DNA of 64,000 nucleotides, from positions 124,001-188,000 of the forward strand of contig NZ_RXNV01000005.1 in NCBI RefSeq assembly GCF_003966265.1, read 5' to 3'. Below are positions 35,273-45,502 of the stretch, one piece after another. A program made the translations under genes and the position numbers. The notes under the pieces are model-generated. The model ran no database searches. It had not been told where the DNA came from and saw nothing but the letters and a program-made list of their open reading frames with translations. The first letter of the stretch is position 1. Each line of letters opens with the position of its first letter. Origin of the DNA: Shewanella atlantica. GTDB lineage: Bacteria > Pseudomonadota > Gammaproteobacteria > Enterobacterales > Shewanellaceae.

Positions 35273-35375
35273 GCCTTTTAAAAGAGGAATAGTGTTAAGC
35301 GGACAAATTTAGCGCAGATAGTTCAGGGCTCTCTCTCAGGTAGGATTCAACTTGTTCATATTTATGCCAACTTTA

Positions 35376-35389
35376 TTGATCGAGATCAG
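35376..35389 (+). promoter_or_regulatory. FNR/EtrA-type site
   Basis: TTGATcgagATCAG is one base from the FNR consensus TTGAT-N4-ATCAA. It lies 74 bases upstream of the small membrane protein gene at 35463, suggesting anaerobic control. Confidence 0.45.
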
Positions 35390-35462
35390 TTTATTGACAG
35401 CGAAACAAGACTAATTTAGGGGAGAGTAATGAATACTGATGTTTGGAAAGAGGATTTCGCCC

Positions 35463-35591
35463 ATGGCTTTCTGGTTAGATTTAATGTTTGGTAATCCGAT
35501 AGGATTAATGTCGATGATAGTCATCTTCACCACTATAGGCATCATGTCCTATCTCATCTGGCTGTTCATTGACAAGTCTAAGCCGGAATAA
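35463..35591 (+). CDS. DUF3149-type small membrane protein (42 aa)
   Basis: A 42-residue protein starting 'MAFWLDLMFGNPIGLMSMIV' and continuing with one transmembrane helix, then a short charged tail ending KSKPE. This agrees with the small DUF3149 membrane proteins of Shewanella-like bacteria. A GAGG site lies 9-10 bases before the ATG. Possible FNR control from the box at 35376. Function unknown; small proteins of this kind sometimes accompany respiratory complexes. Confidence 0.65.
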   Translation: MAFWLDLMFGNPIGLMSMIVIFTTIGIMSYLIWLFIDKSKPE

Positions 35592-35734
35592 ACACAAGGT
35601 TTCGATGAAGCAGCAAGATTTTTGCTGTTTCTAATGCAATGGGGGCAATGAAGCCCCCATCTTTTTCTCTGTTTCTCTGTTTCTCTCTAATTCTCACTAT
35701 TTTTCGCTGAACGACAATCCCAGGTTAACCAGGA

Positions 35735-36346
35735 TTAAGCCGCATGCTTACGGGCAGTTACCAGATTGTGAGCAAAAGGCGGTCTTGCCTTTATGAGGTT
35801 TTGCATCTCCTCTTGACTTGGTTCGCCTGCAGGCAACCTTAATACCTGTCGATTAAGATAGACTCTAGCTCTCATCGATATCTTATAGTCTGCCGTTGGC
35901 CCTTGAATAGCATAGTGTTTCTGATTACCAAGGTGTTCAATAATATTCGTTGTAAGTAAGCTACACACTGCAGGTTCATTTTGCGGCAACGTCAGAACGG
36001 TCTCGCCTTGGAGGAAAAACTCTCTCAAAAGGGCCCGCTCGGTTGGATCGAGTAGCTTTACTTTCTCCTCGATGATCTCTGTGTTACGTTTGTTCTTTAA
36101 ATAACCAATCGCTTCATCCAGAAAATAGTTAAGTACTTGAGTCATAAGATAGGCAACACCAATAATTAAACCTAAGCCTATAAAATGAGAATTGGCTGTC
36201 ACGGCCACATCCAGATTCAATGCCGATAGCAGTGTCTTAGGTATAAGCAACAGCGCTCCGCTCACGATAGCTAACCAGAGCATCGAGCTGAAGATAAACT
36301 GTTTAGGGGTCGATTGCTTATTGAATTGAAATTTTAGTTTCTGCAT
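35735..36346 (-). CDS. Superinfection-exclusion B-like membrane protein
   Basis: About 203 aa. Two transmembrane helices ('SSMLWLAIVSGALLLIP' and 'FIGLGLIIGVAYLMTQVL') are followed by a cytoplasmic part with 'KVKLLDPTERALLREFFLQG', the pattern of the SieB family. Phage SieB aborts superinfecting phage, but chromosomal homologues have no proven role. ATG 36346 ('MQKLKF') has an AGG site; a start 14 codons earlier is possible. It lies outside the island but close to it. Confidence 0.65.
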   Translation of the reverse strand: MQKLKFQFNKQSTPKQFIFSSMLWLAIVSGALLLIPKTLLSALNLDVAVTANSHFIGLGLIIGVAYLMTQVLNYFLDEAIGYLKNKRNTEIIEEKVKLLDPTERALLREFFLQGETVLTLPQNEPAVCSLLTTNIIEHLGNQKHYAIQGPTADYKISMRARVYLNRQVLRLPAGEPSQEEMQNLIKARPPFAHNLVTARKHAA

Positions 36347-36585
36347 ATGAAGACCTAGTGTCAAAAATCCGTACTTACTATGAAACAAAGCAAAAATAAT
36401 GCCATAAATTAACGAAGTTGTTCCATTGTCTATTTTTCGGCTTTTATCTTTGTTTTTAACACACTAACTTGATCAATAACGCTAGAAGCGGTCTATGCTT
36501 ATAGCTACAAAAGGCAGCACAATTTATGGACCGCAGACACCATAATTGAGCAAAATAACTTACCTCGAGGCGCAGAAAAGGGTTC

Positions 36586-38223
36586 ATGCAGACATTTACA
36601 GGCCGGTTAATTAAAAGCCCCATAGGTCGAAAGCTGACTTTGTCGATAGTCTTGTTTAGCTCCATCATTACCCTACTGACAACAGGCTTTCAACTCGTCA
36701 ATGACTATAAGGGCGATGTCGATAGAATATCTCGTCAATTTACCAGTATCGAAAAAGTTAACTTAGATGTACTGGCTGCCAGTATCTGGGTCATCGACGA
36801 ACGTTTGATCAACACTCAGCTCAATGGCCTGATTCAACTGCCTGATATCACCTATATCTCGATCAACGATGATAGTGGTCAGGTATGGATTGCCGGTAAG
36901 CCTACACCAGAGAATACGATAGAGAAGTCTTTTGAACTATTTTACAGCTCAGGTAGTGACAGCATCCCCGTAGGCACTCTATTGGTCCAAGCAGATCTCA
37001 AAGCCGTTTATGAAAAGCTACTGGACCGCGCCATTATTATCTTGCTTTCAAATGCGATAAAAACCTTTATCGTTGCTGGTTTCATCCTATTTTTAGTCTG
37101 GTATTTCGTAACCCGACACTTGCACCGTTTAAGTCAATATTGCCAACAGATAGATCTCGATTCCCCAGCAATCCCCCTTACGTTTGATAAAAATGACAAG
37201 AAAGAAGATGAGTTCCAGCAAGTATCGCTTGCGATTAATGGCATGCAAAATCAAATTCGTCGCTCCTTCTCCGATATAAAAAAATCTAAACAGGAGCTTC
37301 AGGAGTCTCTGGCAGACAGAGAGCGTTTACTCGAGTTAGAAACCAGCTATAAAGACGAATTATCGAGGCAAGTGAAAGAACGCACCCAGGAGTTAGAGCA
37401 GTCTTTACTCGTGCTTAAGCGTGCGCAGGAAGTTCTGGTCGAACAAGAGAAGATGGCCGCTTTAGGTGGTCTGGTATCCGGTGTCGCACATGAAATAAAC
37501 ACACCTATTGGGATCTGTTTGACGGCTGCCAGCTCTCAGCTCATTCACATCCAAGAGTTAATCAAGTTAATCCACAGCGAGAACGCCACTCTGGAGGAGA
37601 TAAATTCTATTCTGGAAGAGTATCAGGAAAGCTGTGAATTAATCGTCAGTAATATTACACGAGCAAGTTCGCTTATCCAGAAATTTAAAACCGTTGCCGC
37701 ACAACAGAGTTTAGAAGAGAAGCGCAGCTTCAATTTAAAACAGAGCTTGGTTGAGAACCACGAAGCCATGAAGATTCTATTCGGTGAGCAACATGTAGAT
37801 GTTCAATTCGACTTAGATCCAGAACTTGAAATAATAACCAACCAGAACCTATTAAAGCAGATAATCACCAATATCCTCTCAAATGCTTACTCGCATGCAT
37901 TCAAACAGAAAGATCATGGTGTCATTTTAATCAAGGCTCAGTTGAAAGGGGAGCAGCTCAATATTTCGATACAGGATAATGGTTCCGGGATATCTAAAGA
38001 GGCCTCCACTCATATCTTTGAGCCGTTCTATACCACTAACCGCAGCCAGGGTGGCACAGGCCTGGGCTTATCAGCTGCATTTAATGCTGCCACTTTACTG
38101 AAGGGAAATATAAAACTTGAATCTGAATGTGACTTGGGTGGAGCCGGCTTCTTTATTTCTTTTCCGGTAACGGTTCCCCATCATGATCCTGACACAGACT
38201 TTCTACCTGAAACTTTCAGCTGA
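36586..38223 (+). CDS. Orphan sensor histidine kinase
   Basis: A 545-aa kinase. TM1 is at ~17-37 and TM2 at ~155-180 around a periplasmic sensor domain. Then a HAMP-like region, a coiled coil (~225-290), the phospho-acceptor block 'GVAHEINTPIG' (His near 302) and an HATPase_c domain with 'NILSNAYSHA' and 'DNGSGI...GGTGLGLS'. The HEINTP type of H-box is that of the HK4-like, four-helix kinases. No response regulator is next to it, so its partner is elsewhere. Confidence 0.9.
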   Translation: MQTFTGRLIKSPIGRKLTLSIVLFSSIITLLTTGFQLVNDYKGDVDRISRQFTSIEKVNLDVLAASIWVIDERLINTQLNGLIQLPDITYISINDDSGQVWIAGKPTPENTIEKSFELFYSSGSDSIPVGTLLVQADLKAVYEKLLDRAIIILLSNAIKTFIVAGFILFLVWYFVTRHLHRLSQYCQQIDLDSPAIPLTFDKNDKKEDEFQQVSLAINGMQNQIRRSFSDIKKSKQELQESLADRERLLELETSYKDELSRQVKERTQELEQSLLVLKRAQEVLVEQEKMAALGGLVSGVAHEINTPIGICLTAASSQLIHIQELIKLIHSENATLEEINSILEEYQESCELIVSNITRASSLIQKFKTVAAQQSLEEKRSFNLKQSLVENHEAMKILFGEQHVDVQFDLDPELEIITNQNLLKQIITNILSNAYSHAFKQKDHGVILIKAQLKGEQLNISIQDNGSGISKEASTHIFEPFYTTNRSQGGTGLGLSAAFNAATLLKGNIKLESECDLGGAGFFISFPVTVPHHDPDTDFLPETFS

Positions 38224-38405
38224 CCATAACGATCAGTCGAAATGACTCAATCAACCTATGCCCACAGCTCTTCGGCGGTGAGTTTACAGATATCTATGGA
38301 TTACAGGCACAATGGCCTTCTCCGGATGAGATGAACGTACTCGGCTAAGGTAAACAACTCCCTTAGCCAGCACGTAATAGAGCCCCCTTTAATAGGACGT
38401 TAAAA

Positions 38406-39635
38406 CTAAACCTGTTGTTCTTTGGCGGTGAGTTTACATATGTCTATTATCACGTCGACAGCCTTCTCCATTGACTCAAGGCAGATGTATTCGTGCTTGC
38501 CATGGAAATTGTGTCCGCCGGTAAAGATGTTGGGGCAAGGTAACCCCATATAAGATAGCCTTGAACCATCGGTTCCACCTCTAATAGGCTTAACCAATGG
38601 AGTCACACCCTGATTGATTATTGCTTTTTCAGCAATATCGATAATATGAGGATAAGGTAATATCTGCTCCTTCATATTAAAATAGCTATCGGTGATATTT
38701 ATCTCTAAGCTACCAAGAACAAGATCTGCATTATAGCTCTTGACCCGCTCCGTTAACCAAGTCTTCCTTTTTTCAAATAGTTCCAGATCGAAATCACGAA
38801 TAATATAGGTAAGCTCGGCTGCTTCGGTTTGCCCCTGCATATTGATTAGATGGAAAAAACCATCATAATCTTTACTTCCCTCTGGCGTATCATGCAGTGG
38901 CATCTTTGCATGGAAGCGAGCGGCCATGGTTTGGGCATTCACCATCACACCATAGGCAGTTCCCGGATGACAATTATTACCTTTTGCAGTGATCACCGCC
39001 GTTGCGGCATTGAAATTTTCAAATTCAAGCTCACCAAGCTGGCCACCATCTATGGTATAAGCCCACTGTGCACCAAACTCTGGCACATCAAAATGATCGG
39101 CACCTCGTCCAATCTCCTCATCGGGAGTAAAGCATAGGCGTACCTCTCCGTGCGGGATCTCGGGATGTTGCAGAAGGAAATGTAACGCCGTAATTATTTC
39201 AGAGATACCCGCCTTATCATCACCACCTAACAAGCTGGTACCATCGGTAGTGATTAAGGTTTTACCTAAGTATTTGAGCATGTCAGGAAACAACTCTGGG
39301 CTCAATAATTCATCTTCCCCCAGTTTTATTTCGCTACCGTCGTAATCATGGATCAGCTGAGGAGTCACATTCGCACCACTGAAATCCGGAGCGGTATCCA
39401 GATGGGCGATAAATCCTATACAGGGAACCCCCTCAATGGTTTTAGGCACACTCGCAGACAAGTAACCTTTATCGGAGAGCTCAACCCTATGGAATCCCAA
39501 CTCTTCCAGCTCCAGCTTTAGCAGCTTGGCAAATTCAAATTGCGACGGAGTACTAGGGGACTCAAGATTTTGACCATCAGACTGAGTATCAATCTTAATA
39601 TAACGCAGGAAACGTTCTAACAGTGCTTGTCTCAT
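38406..39635 (-). CDS. pepT: Peptidase T (tripeptide aminopeptidase)
   Basis: A 409-aa M20B metallopeptidase of full length. Metal ligands are visible: His in 'GFIAHLDTAPDF', Asp in 'LLGGDDKAG', Glu-Glu in 'FTPDEEIGRGADHFD', Asp in 'YTIDGG' and His in 'FTGGHNFHGKHEYI'. It removes the N-terminal residue of tripeptides in the cytoplasm, with two zinc ions. Monocistronic. In related bacteria pepT is under FNR control; a TTGATCAAA stretch near 39700 upstream is a partial match only. Confidence 0.95.
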   Translation of the reverse strand: MRQALLERFLRYIKIDTQSDGQNLESPSTPSQFEFAKLLKLELEELGFHRVELSDKGYLSASVPKTIEGVPCIGFIAHLDTAPDFSGANVTPQLIHDYDGSEIKLGEDELLSPELFPDMLKYLGKTLITTDGTSLLGGDDKAGISEIITALHFLLQHPEIPHGEVRLCFTPDEEIGRGADHFDVPEFGAQWAYTIDGGQLGELEFENFNAATAVITAKGNNCHPGTAYGVMVNAQTMAARFHAKMPLHDTPEGSKDYDGFFHLINMQGQTEAAELTYIIRDFDLELFEKRKTWLTERVKSYNADLVLGSLEINITDSYFNMKEQILPYPHIIDIAEKAIINQGVTPLVKPIRGGTDGSRLSYMGLPCPNIFTGGHNFHGKHEYICLESMEKAVDVIIDICKLTAKEQQV

Positions 39636-39864
39636 AAGAAGACTACCAAAAGTAAAAGTGACCAGAGTCTATCAAGTCATTTTGGGCAATCATTAGATTT
39701 TGATCAAAGTTTGGTTAATTTAAAGTGTGCGCGAAGATACGGCAGAGTTAACAGGCAACGTCATAGTAATGACGCCGCCTGAATCTGGTACTAAGGATTG
39801 AGGGTCTGCGAATCAGGATCAACAATCGGTAGTGATATTTTTTACTACTTCACCCTTTTATTAT

Positions 39865-40668
39865 TTAGAGCGCTTTTCTTGCCAGCTTAGTCAACACCCG
39901 ACTCGCGGCAACAAATCCGAATGTACCGGTAACCACTGTCACCGCACCAAAACCGGATGCGCAGTCCATACGCATGCTGCCATCGGCATTAGCCTTGGTA
40001 TTGCATACGCTGCCATCTGCTTGCGGATAAACCAACTGCTCAGTTGAGAAAACCGCTTCGATACTAAATCGTCGTTGCACATTTTTAGAGAAGTTGTGCT
40101 CCCGGCGTAGCAGGTTTCTCACCTTGGCCAACAGAGGGTCTTGATATGTTTTCGCTAAATCCGCCACCTGAACCTGCGTGGGATCGACCTGACCACCCGC
40201 ACCACCTACAGTCACTATGGGAAGCTTCTGCCGCTTACACCAGGCAATAAGTGCCGCCTTAGGTTTTACGGCATCGATGCAGTCCACTACGTAGTCGAGT
40301 GTGCCATCCTGTTTCTTGCCGATGAAATATTCCCCCAGATTTTCCACTGTGATGAAATCCTCCACCTGATTGACCTTACAATCCGGGTTTATCTGCAAAA
40401 TACGCTCAGCCATTACCTCAACCTTTGACTCACCTATCGTCTCTTTTAAGGCATGGATCTGACGGTTGGTATTGGTCACGCAGATATCATCGAGATCGAT
40501 TAAGGTGATCTCACCGATCCCGCTTCTTGCCAACGATTCAGCGACCCAGGTTCCCACACCGCCAATACCGACAACGGCAACATGTGACTGCGCGAATTGA
40601 GCTAATGCCTTTTGACCATATAAACGGCCAATACCTGCAAATCGATTTATATATGCTTCAGAAAGCAC
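39865..40668 (-). CDS. tcdA: tRNA threonylcarbamoyladenosine dehydratase (CsdL/TcdA)
   Basis: About 267 aa, E1-like fold: 'VAVVGIGGVGTWVAESLARS' nucleotide-binding loop, 'LIDLDDICVTNTNRQ', 'CIDAVKPKAALIAWC' and 'VTVGGAGGQVDPTQV'. The enzyme cyclises t6A to ct6A at position 37 of ANN-decoding tRNAs, using ATP. No ATG is available at the N-terminus; the GTG at 40668 ('VLSEAYINRFAGIGRLYG') after GGAAG fits the family length, with TTG/GTG alternatives up to 40695. Confidence 0.92.
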   Translation of the reverse strand: MLSEAYINRFAGIGRLYGQKALAQFAQSHVAVVGIGGVGTWVAESLARSGIGEITLIDLDDICVTNTNRQIHALKETIGESKVEVMAERILQINPDCKVNQVEDFITVENLGEYFIGKKQDGTLDYVVDCIDAVKPKAALIAWCKRQKLPIVTVGGAGGQVDPTQVQVADLAKTYQDPLLAKVRNLLRREHNFSKNVQRRFSIEAVFSTEQLVYPQADGSVCNTKANADGSMRMDCASGFGAVTVVTGTFGFVAASRVLTKLARKAL

Positions 40669-40986
40669 CAATTCTTCCAACACAAACTCCAACAAGGCTA
40701 ATAGTCATCTATCACATCTGCCACTTTGACATTTTCAAATCACAACGGCACCGTTCGGCGCTCAAATTGCCACAACAAGACGAATAGTTAAGTAGAGTAA
40801 TTTTATCTCATTTCAACTACAAAAACTAAAACAAGTTTAATTCTCAACCTTCTCACACACTTGTTAATCAAGATCACTAAAATTCATCCTAACTTACCGA
40901 GCCTGTTCAATTCTGTTAATCAGATATTTAAGCAGGTATAACTGCTTGTAAATAAGAATGATTAATATCACACAAGATCCACTCAA

Positions 40987-41002
40987 CGTGACGCGCATCA
41001 CA
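40987..41002 (+). promoter_or_regulatory. CRP-type site upstream of first porin gene
   Basis: GTGAcgcgcaTCACA matches the CRP palindrome TGTGA-N6-TCACA except for the first base. It is 165 bases before the porin start. The rest of 40696-41166 is AT-rich, with no gene. Confidence 0.5.
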
Positions 41003-41166
41003 AAATAAAGTTCCCTATCTATGACAGACTCCGGCTCGACAATTACAGATTCAACAGGCTTGTGTGCACTAAATAACGCAGCCTTGACCAGCGTAAATTT
41101 TTCAAGCCTTACTCAACGCTCGACAGCGAAAATGCTGTTAAAACAAATAGCCACAGGAAGACAAAA

Positions 41167-42231
41167 ATGAAGAAAACGGTTCTGTCTGCATCAATCATAT
41201 CGACACTAGCAATCACCTCTTTCTCAGCTCTCGCTGACGGCCCAAATTTCTACGGGCGTGCTGATCTTGCATTCACCAACTCTGATCTTGGTGTCGCTAC
41301 ACAAAACCAGAAGTCGGGTACCATAATTGAAAACAACTTCTCATGGTTAGGTGTAAAAGGCACAGAGAAGATCAATGAGAACTTTGAAGTGATCTACCAA
41401 ATGGAGTTTGGTGTAACTAACTTCGACAACTCAGGAGATACGTTCGGCGCCCGTAACACCTACTTAGGTCTTAAAACCGTTGCCGGTACTGCACTTGTTG
41501 GTCGTAACGACACCGTATTCAAAGCGGCCGAAGGTGGCTTCGACCTTTTCGGCAACACTAATTCAGATATCGACCTCCTCGCAGCAGGTCAGTCTCGCAG
41601 CGCCGATGGCATCAGCTATTATTCACCAAAGATTGCCGACTTAGTGACATTCAACGCAACCTACCTGGTTGAAGATAACTATGTTTCCTATGATGAAACA
41701 AGCAATGAGCGTATCGATGCGGGTAACATGTACGCGCTAAGTGCAACTATTGGTGATAAAGCGCTGAAAGCACAGAACTACTTTGTATCTGGTGCCTATA
41801 CAGATGGTATCGACGATATCAAGGCCTATCGCGGTGTGGCACAAGTGAAACTGGGTGATGTGATCTTAGGTGGCTTCTATCAGAACAGTGAGCACTTAGA
41901 CGATAAGTATTCTAATCTTGAAGGCGACACTTACTTCGTTAACGCCGCTTACGTTATGGGTAACCTGAAGTTAAAAGCCATGTACGGTAACGACAACTCG
42001 GGCCTTGGTAAGTATGTCAGCAGATTCGTTGGCAATACCGAAGGCGGAGCGATGGAAACAGTTTCTAATGTCGATCTGCAGCAATTTAGTGTCGGTGCAG
42101 ACTATCGTGTCAGCAAGAGCACACTGTTTTACGGGCATTACACTAAATTCGATGGTGACATGATGCTAAACAGCGTCACGCAGAGCCTGAATGACGATAT
42201 CATCACGGTTGGTATGCGTTACGACTTCTAA
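41167..42231 (+). CDS. General porin (first of a pair)
   Basis: A 354-aa trimeric-type porin. The signal peptide ends at 'SALA-DGPNFYGRAD', followed by 'WLGVKGTEKINENFEVIYQMEF', loop 3-like 'VGRNDTVFKAAEGGFDLFG' and a C-terminal strand ending 'TVGMRYDF'. AGGAAG lies before the ATG. It allows passive entry of small hydrophilic solutes through the outer membrane. It is a close paralogue of the porin at 42836; the two genes have separate upstream regions and the first has a CRP-type site. A strong terminator follows. Confidence 0.93.
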   Translation: MKKTVLSASIISTLAITSFSALADGPNFYGRADLAFTNSDLGVATQNQKSGTIIENNFSWLGVKGTEKINENFEVIYQMEFGVTNFDNSGDTFGARNTYLGLKTVAGTALVGRNDTVFKAAEGGFDLFGNTNSDIDLLAAGQSRSADGISYYSPKIADLVTFNATYLVEDNYVSYDETSNERIDAGNMYALSATIGDKALKAQNYFVSGAYTDGIDDIKAYRGVAQVKLGDVILGGFYQNSEHLDDKYSNLEGDTYFVNAAYVMGNLKLKAMYGNDNSGLGKYVSRFVGNTEGGAMETVSNVDLQQFSVGADYRVSKSTLFYGHYTKFDGDMMLNSVTQSLNDDIITVGMRYDF

Positions 42232-42307
42232 TCTAACAGGCTAACCCTAAATTCTTCTAATCGAAAAAAATCGGCAATAGCACTAACAAGTTAGTATGAA
42301 TTTATAT

Positions 42308-42333
42308 AAAAAGCGGCCATTGGCCGCTTTTTT
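42308..42333 (+). terminator. Terminator after first porin
   Basis: AAAGCGGCCA / TGGCCGCTTT stem with hardly any loop followed by a T7 run. Confidence 0.85.
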
Positions 42334-42835
42334 TCAACGTAATCGATAAAAGTTCGGTTTAAACCAGCCACAAAAACCGCTTTCATCTATTGTTTCTCCG
42401 AGCCAACCATTGTTCCAAATAAAATACAATGAATGACCGCCACACTTCTGGCCATGGCATATATCATTACTTCAAATTATTAAAACGCCTCGCAGACCGC
42501 TGTATCACCAGGTTTACAATTTTAGCACTTTCTTAACAATGCCGCATCCCATTCTGTATATAATTGTTAGCTCACTTAGATCTAGGTAGATATAAAGTAA
42601 GCACTTTAATCATTCAGCCTGTTTTTTAAACTTTGAGTGCAAACTTGTGACAAAAACGCACGCTATGGATACTAGAGAAAGCAAAAGTATGATCTAGCCC
42701 ACAATTTTATTGACATAAAACTGTAAAATCCGAGCTCATGATTGTTACAAGAATGGACCCTTGTAGCAAAATTAAAAACCATAAATAACCATTTATAAAT
42801 GGAGAAGAACTTAGGTTCTTGGGAGCACTCAAAAC
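42334..42835. other. Long non-coding region before second porin
   Basis: About 500 bases without a gene. The last ~130 bases are AT-rich and hold a TTGACA at ~42711; this is probably the promoter and a long 5' leader of the second porin. I see no clear attenuator or small RNA. Confidence 0.4.
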
Positions 42836-43864
42836 ATGAAAAAAACACTAATCTCTGCAACAGTTGCATCTGTACTAACTATGGCTTCATTTGGCGCGCT
42901 AGCCGATGGCCCTAACTTCTACGGTCGTCTGGATCTGTCAGTTACTAACTCTGACAATGGCCTGACTTCACGCGAAGGTAAAGAAGGAACAGTTCTAGAG
43001 AACAACTTCTCTCACGTAGGTGTTAAAGGTAGCGAAACTATCGCTAACAACATCGACGTAATCTACCAGATGGAATTCCAGGTTGAAAACACATCTTCTA
43101 ACAGCGATGTTTTCAAGGCTCGTAACACTTTCCTAGGTCTTAAGACTACTGCCGGTACTGTACTTGTTGGTCGTAACGACTCTGTATTCAAGCAATCTGA
43201 AGGTGGCATTGACCTATTCGGTAACAGCAACGCAGATATCGACCGTCTTGTAGGCGCTCAGTCACGTGTTGCCGATGGTATCTGGTACTACTCTCCAAAG
43301 ATTGCCGACCTGGTAACGCTTAACGCAACTTACCTGATGACAGACAACAACCAAGCTGGTGTTGAAGACGCTGATGATCAGTACGCTTTAAGCGCGACTA
43401 TCGGTGATAAGAAGCTTAAGGCTCAAAACTTCTATGTTGCTGGTGCATACAACAAAGGTATCTCTAGCATCGATGCATACCGTGGTGTTGCTCAAGTTAA
43501 ATTGGCTGGCTTCAAGCTAGGCGGCCTGTTCCAAAACTCTGAGCATGTCAGCAAGACTAACCTCGAAGGTAACACTTACTTCGTAAACGTTGCTTACAAC
43601 CTGAACGGCGTTAACCTTAAAGCTGAGTACGGTAAAGATGAAGCGGGTCTTGGTCTATACGCCAAGCGTTCTGGAATCCAGACTGCTGAAACAACTGATG
43701 TAAACATCACTACTATCACTGTTGGTGCTGACTACAAGATCGCTAAATCAACTATGGTATATGGCCACTACGCTATGTACGAAGGTGATTACAAGCTTTC
43801 AGGTATTAAGATGGACCTAGAAGATGACAACGTATTCACTGTGGGTGTACGTTACAACTTCTAA
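42836..43864 (+). CDS. General porin (second of a pair)
   Basis: A 342-aa porin with signal peptide ending 'GALA-DGPNFYGRLD', the same motifs as the first ('HVGVKGSETIANNIDVIYQM', 'VGRNDSVFKQSEGGIDLFG') and the end 'TVGVRYNF'. Its codon use is strongly biased to the codons of highly expressed genes (GGT, AAC, CGT), more than its paralogue, so this is likely the main porin. Its long leader may carry post-transcriptional control. A very strong terminator follows. Confidence 0.93.
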   Translation: MKKTLISATVASVLTMASFGALADGPNFYGRLDLSVTNSDNGLTSREGKEGTVLENNFSHVGVKGSETIANNIDVIYQMEFQVENTSSNSDVFKARNTFLGLKTTAGTVLVGRNDSVFKQSEGGIDLFGNSNADIDRLVGAQSRVADGIWYYSPKIADLVTLNATYLMTDNNQAGVEDADDQYALSATIGDKKLKAQNFYVAGAYNKGISSIDAYRGVAQVKLAGFKLGGLFQNSEHVSKTNLEGNTYFVNVAYNLNGVNLKAEYGKDEAGLGLYAKRSGIQTAETTDVNITTITVGADYKIAKSTMVYGHYAMYEGDYKLSGIKMDLEDDNVFTVGVRYNF

Positions 43865-43904
43865 TCGATGAGTCTCATGACTCTATAAACGATGTAGCGG
43901 TATT

Positions 43905-43933
43905 AAGAAAGGCGACCTAAGGTCGCCTTTCTT
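43905..43933 (+). terminator. Strong terminator after second porin
   Basis: Perfect 13-bp stem AAGAAAGGCGACC / GGTCGCCTTTCTT with a 3-base loop; T-rich on both strands, so it can work in both directions. Confidence 0.85.
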
Positions 43934-43980
43934 GTGTTAAATGTCTTATAAAGAGCCAAGATGACGCTACTAGGTAGCTA

Positions 43981-44144
43981 GTCGACGCTTCGCTGTAGAA
44001 TCTAAGATGACACCCTTCGGGTTAATAGACGCTACGCTGTAGAAGCTAAGACGACGCCCTTCGGGCTATTGGAAAAGATTGCGGTTCAGAAAAAACAGGC
44101 GCAGCCGTCGAATAGGCGCAGCCGTCGAATAGGCGCAGCCGTCG
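43981..44144. repeat. Short repeats between porin and tpm
   Basis: Two imperfect ~45-base units (GACGCT-CGCTGTAGAA-CTAAGA-GAC-CCCTTCGGG) followed by three exact copies of AGGCGCAGCCGTCG with period 17 (44097-44144). No coding potential seen. The arrangement looks like locally expanded repeats; no function is known to me. Confidence 0.75.
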
Positions 44145-44151
44145 ATCTTCC

Positions 44152-44832
44152 CTAACCCTTTCTTACAAGCCGGTAGACGGACTCAGTCAACCAGGGTACC
44201 TCTTTCTTGATAAACCTTGGATTTTCACTGAGCACATCTTCGCAAGACAATATTTCGACTTCAAAAAACTCTGCCATATTTGTCATTATCCAATCATTCG
44301 ATACGGCAAAGGGGGGACCTTTCAACGCCTCTTGGGGGTAATCTAAGGTAACGAGCAGGCCGACACTTTTTGGTGGAATAAGCGCAGCCAGCTTCTGTAC
44401 ATAATCCTGGCGCATCTCTTCGGGCCAGGCGATGAGTGCAGCCCTGTCATAGAAAGCACCGATTGTTTGTTCTTCTTGACCGGACAAAGTCTCAGGGGAG
44501 AGAGAAAATAGATCACCTTGATAGATACTCACCTGTTCGGTAACGAACTTTTGCAGCCCACCTACCCGATTCCTTGAATAACTCAGGTCATTTTCGGTAA
44601 AAAATTGTTCTACTGCTGTCTCATTGAGTTCACAGCCGATAACATTATGACCTAACTCGGCGAGAAAACAGATATCCAACGTCTTACCACAAAGTGGAAC
44701 AAACACACTGACATTAGCTAATTTGCTCAGGTTCAGCCGAGGCCAATACTTCATCAGCAGCGAATTAACCTCATTTTGATGAAAGCCTATCTGCTGGGTA
44801 TCCCATTTGCTATGCCAAAAACCGGGTTCCAT
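44152..44832 (-). CDS. tpm: Thiopurine S-methyltransferase
   Basis: About 226 aa. Begins '[20 protein letters not shown]', then the AdoMet-binding '[20 protein letters not shown]' and '[20 protein letters not shown]', all typical of bacterial TPMT. The enzyme methylates thiopurines and, in bacteria, selenium and tellurium oxyanions. ATG 44832 is chosen because it fits the family N-terminus; the open frame runs further upstream. It ends 8 bases after the repeat array, convergent with the porins. Confidence 0.93.
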   Translation of the reverse strand: MEPGFWHSKWDTQQIGFHQNEVNSLLMKYWPRLNLSKLANVSVFVPLCGKTLDICFLAELGHNVIGCELNETAVEQFFTENDLSYSRNRVGGLQKFVTEQVSIYQGDLFSLSPETLSGQEEQTIGAFYDRAALIAWPEEMRQDYVQKLAALIPPKSVGLLVTLDYPQEALKGPPFAVSNDWIMTNMAEFFEVEILSCEDVLSENPRFIKKEVPWLTESVYRLVRKG

Positions 44833-45027
44833 AATTTGTCCTGTTCGCCTCAACATACGTATGACTAACGCCAAACATAAATGTTGGAAATATGAATTTT
44901 TCCGATACTCTAATGGGAACAAAACGGAGATGCAAAATTTAAGTCTTTAAGACTAAATCTTTAAAGAGGAGTTTTTCTAACTGAGTTAAGCGCTGCAGCT
45001 ACTTTTATCTATAAAAAAATTAGATCT

Positions 45028-45372
45028 TTATTTTATCGCTAATACTTTCTGGGCCCTTCTCAGCCACACGCAATTTTCACACTCGCAGTTTCTTCTGGAA
45101 AGGTGGTGTGGAGTTAAGCTGGAATCAATAAAATCTACAGCGATCAACAACTGTTGTTTAATCTCCTGAACTGATTTTTTTTCAACCGCGACTAACTCGT
45201 CGTTGTGATTCATCCAGGTACATTCCATCCCCTGATGGCAATATAGGCACTGCTCATCACTGGTATTGAAAAAGCCTGCATGAGGGCAAAATTTCAACTC
45301 CATCGATTGAACGATGCGCTTCCTCGGGTATTCGAGTAACTCTATTAACAGGGCTTTGTCTAACTCTGTCAT
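45028..45372 (-). CDS. Conserved Cys-rich hypothetical protein (114 aa)
   Basis: A 114-aa soluble protein with paired cysteines: 'FCPHAGFF', 'QCLYCHQGMECTW' and, near the end, 'CECENCVWL'. The spacing suggests one or two metal-binding sites. No family recognised. It is divergent from the protein kinase gene, with an FNR-type site between them. Confidence 0.6.
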   Translation of the reverse strand: MTELDKALLIELLEYPRKRIVQSMELKFCPHAGFFNTSDEQCLYCHQGMECTWMNHNDELVAVEKKSVQEIKQQLLIAVDFIDSSLTPHHLSRRNCECENCVWLRRAQKVLAIK

Positions 45373-45488
45373 ATGCCCCTCCTCACTTTCAATTACGCCT
45401 CTGTGACTAACGAATGAGAGGCTTATTTATGTTTATAAAGATATATTAGTTCTGCCTAAGAGGTTACCTGTGAAATTTTGTAACAGAA

Positions 45489-45502
45489 TTGATATAGGTC
45501 AA
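45489..45502. promoter_or_regulatory. FNR/EtrA-type site between divergent genes
   Basis: TTGATatagGTCAA differs at one position from TTGAT-N4-ATCAA. It lies in the divergent space between the Cys-rich protein gene and the kinase gene and could serve either. Confidence 0.4.
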
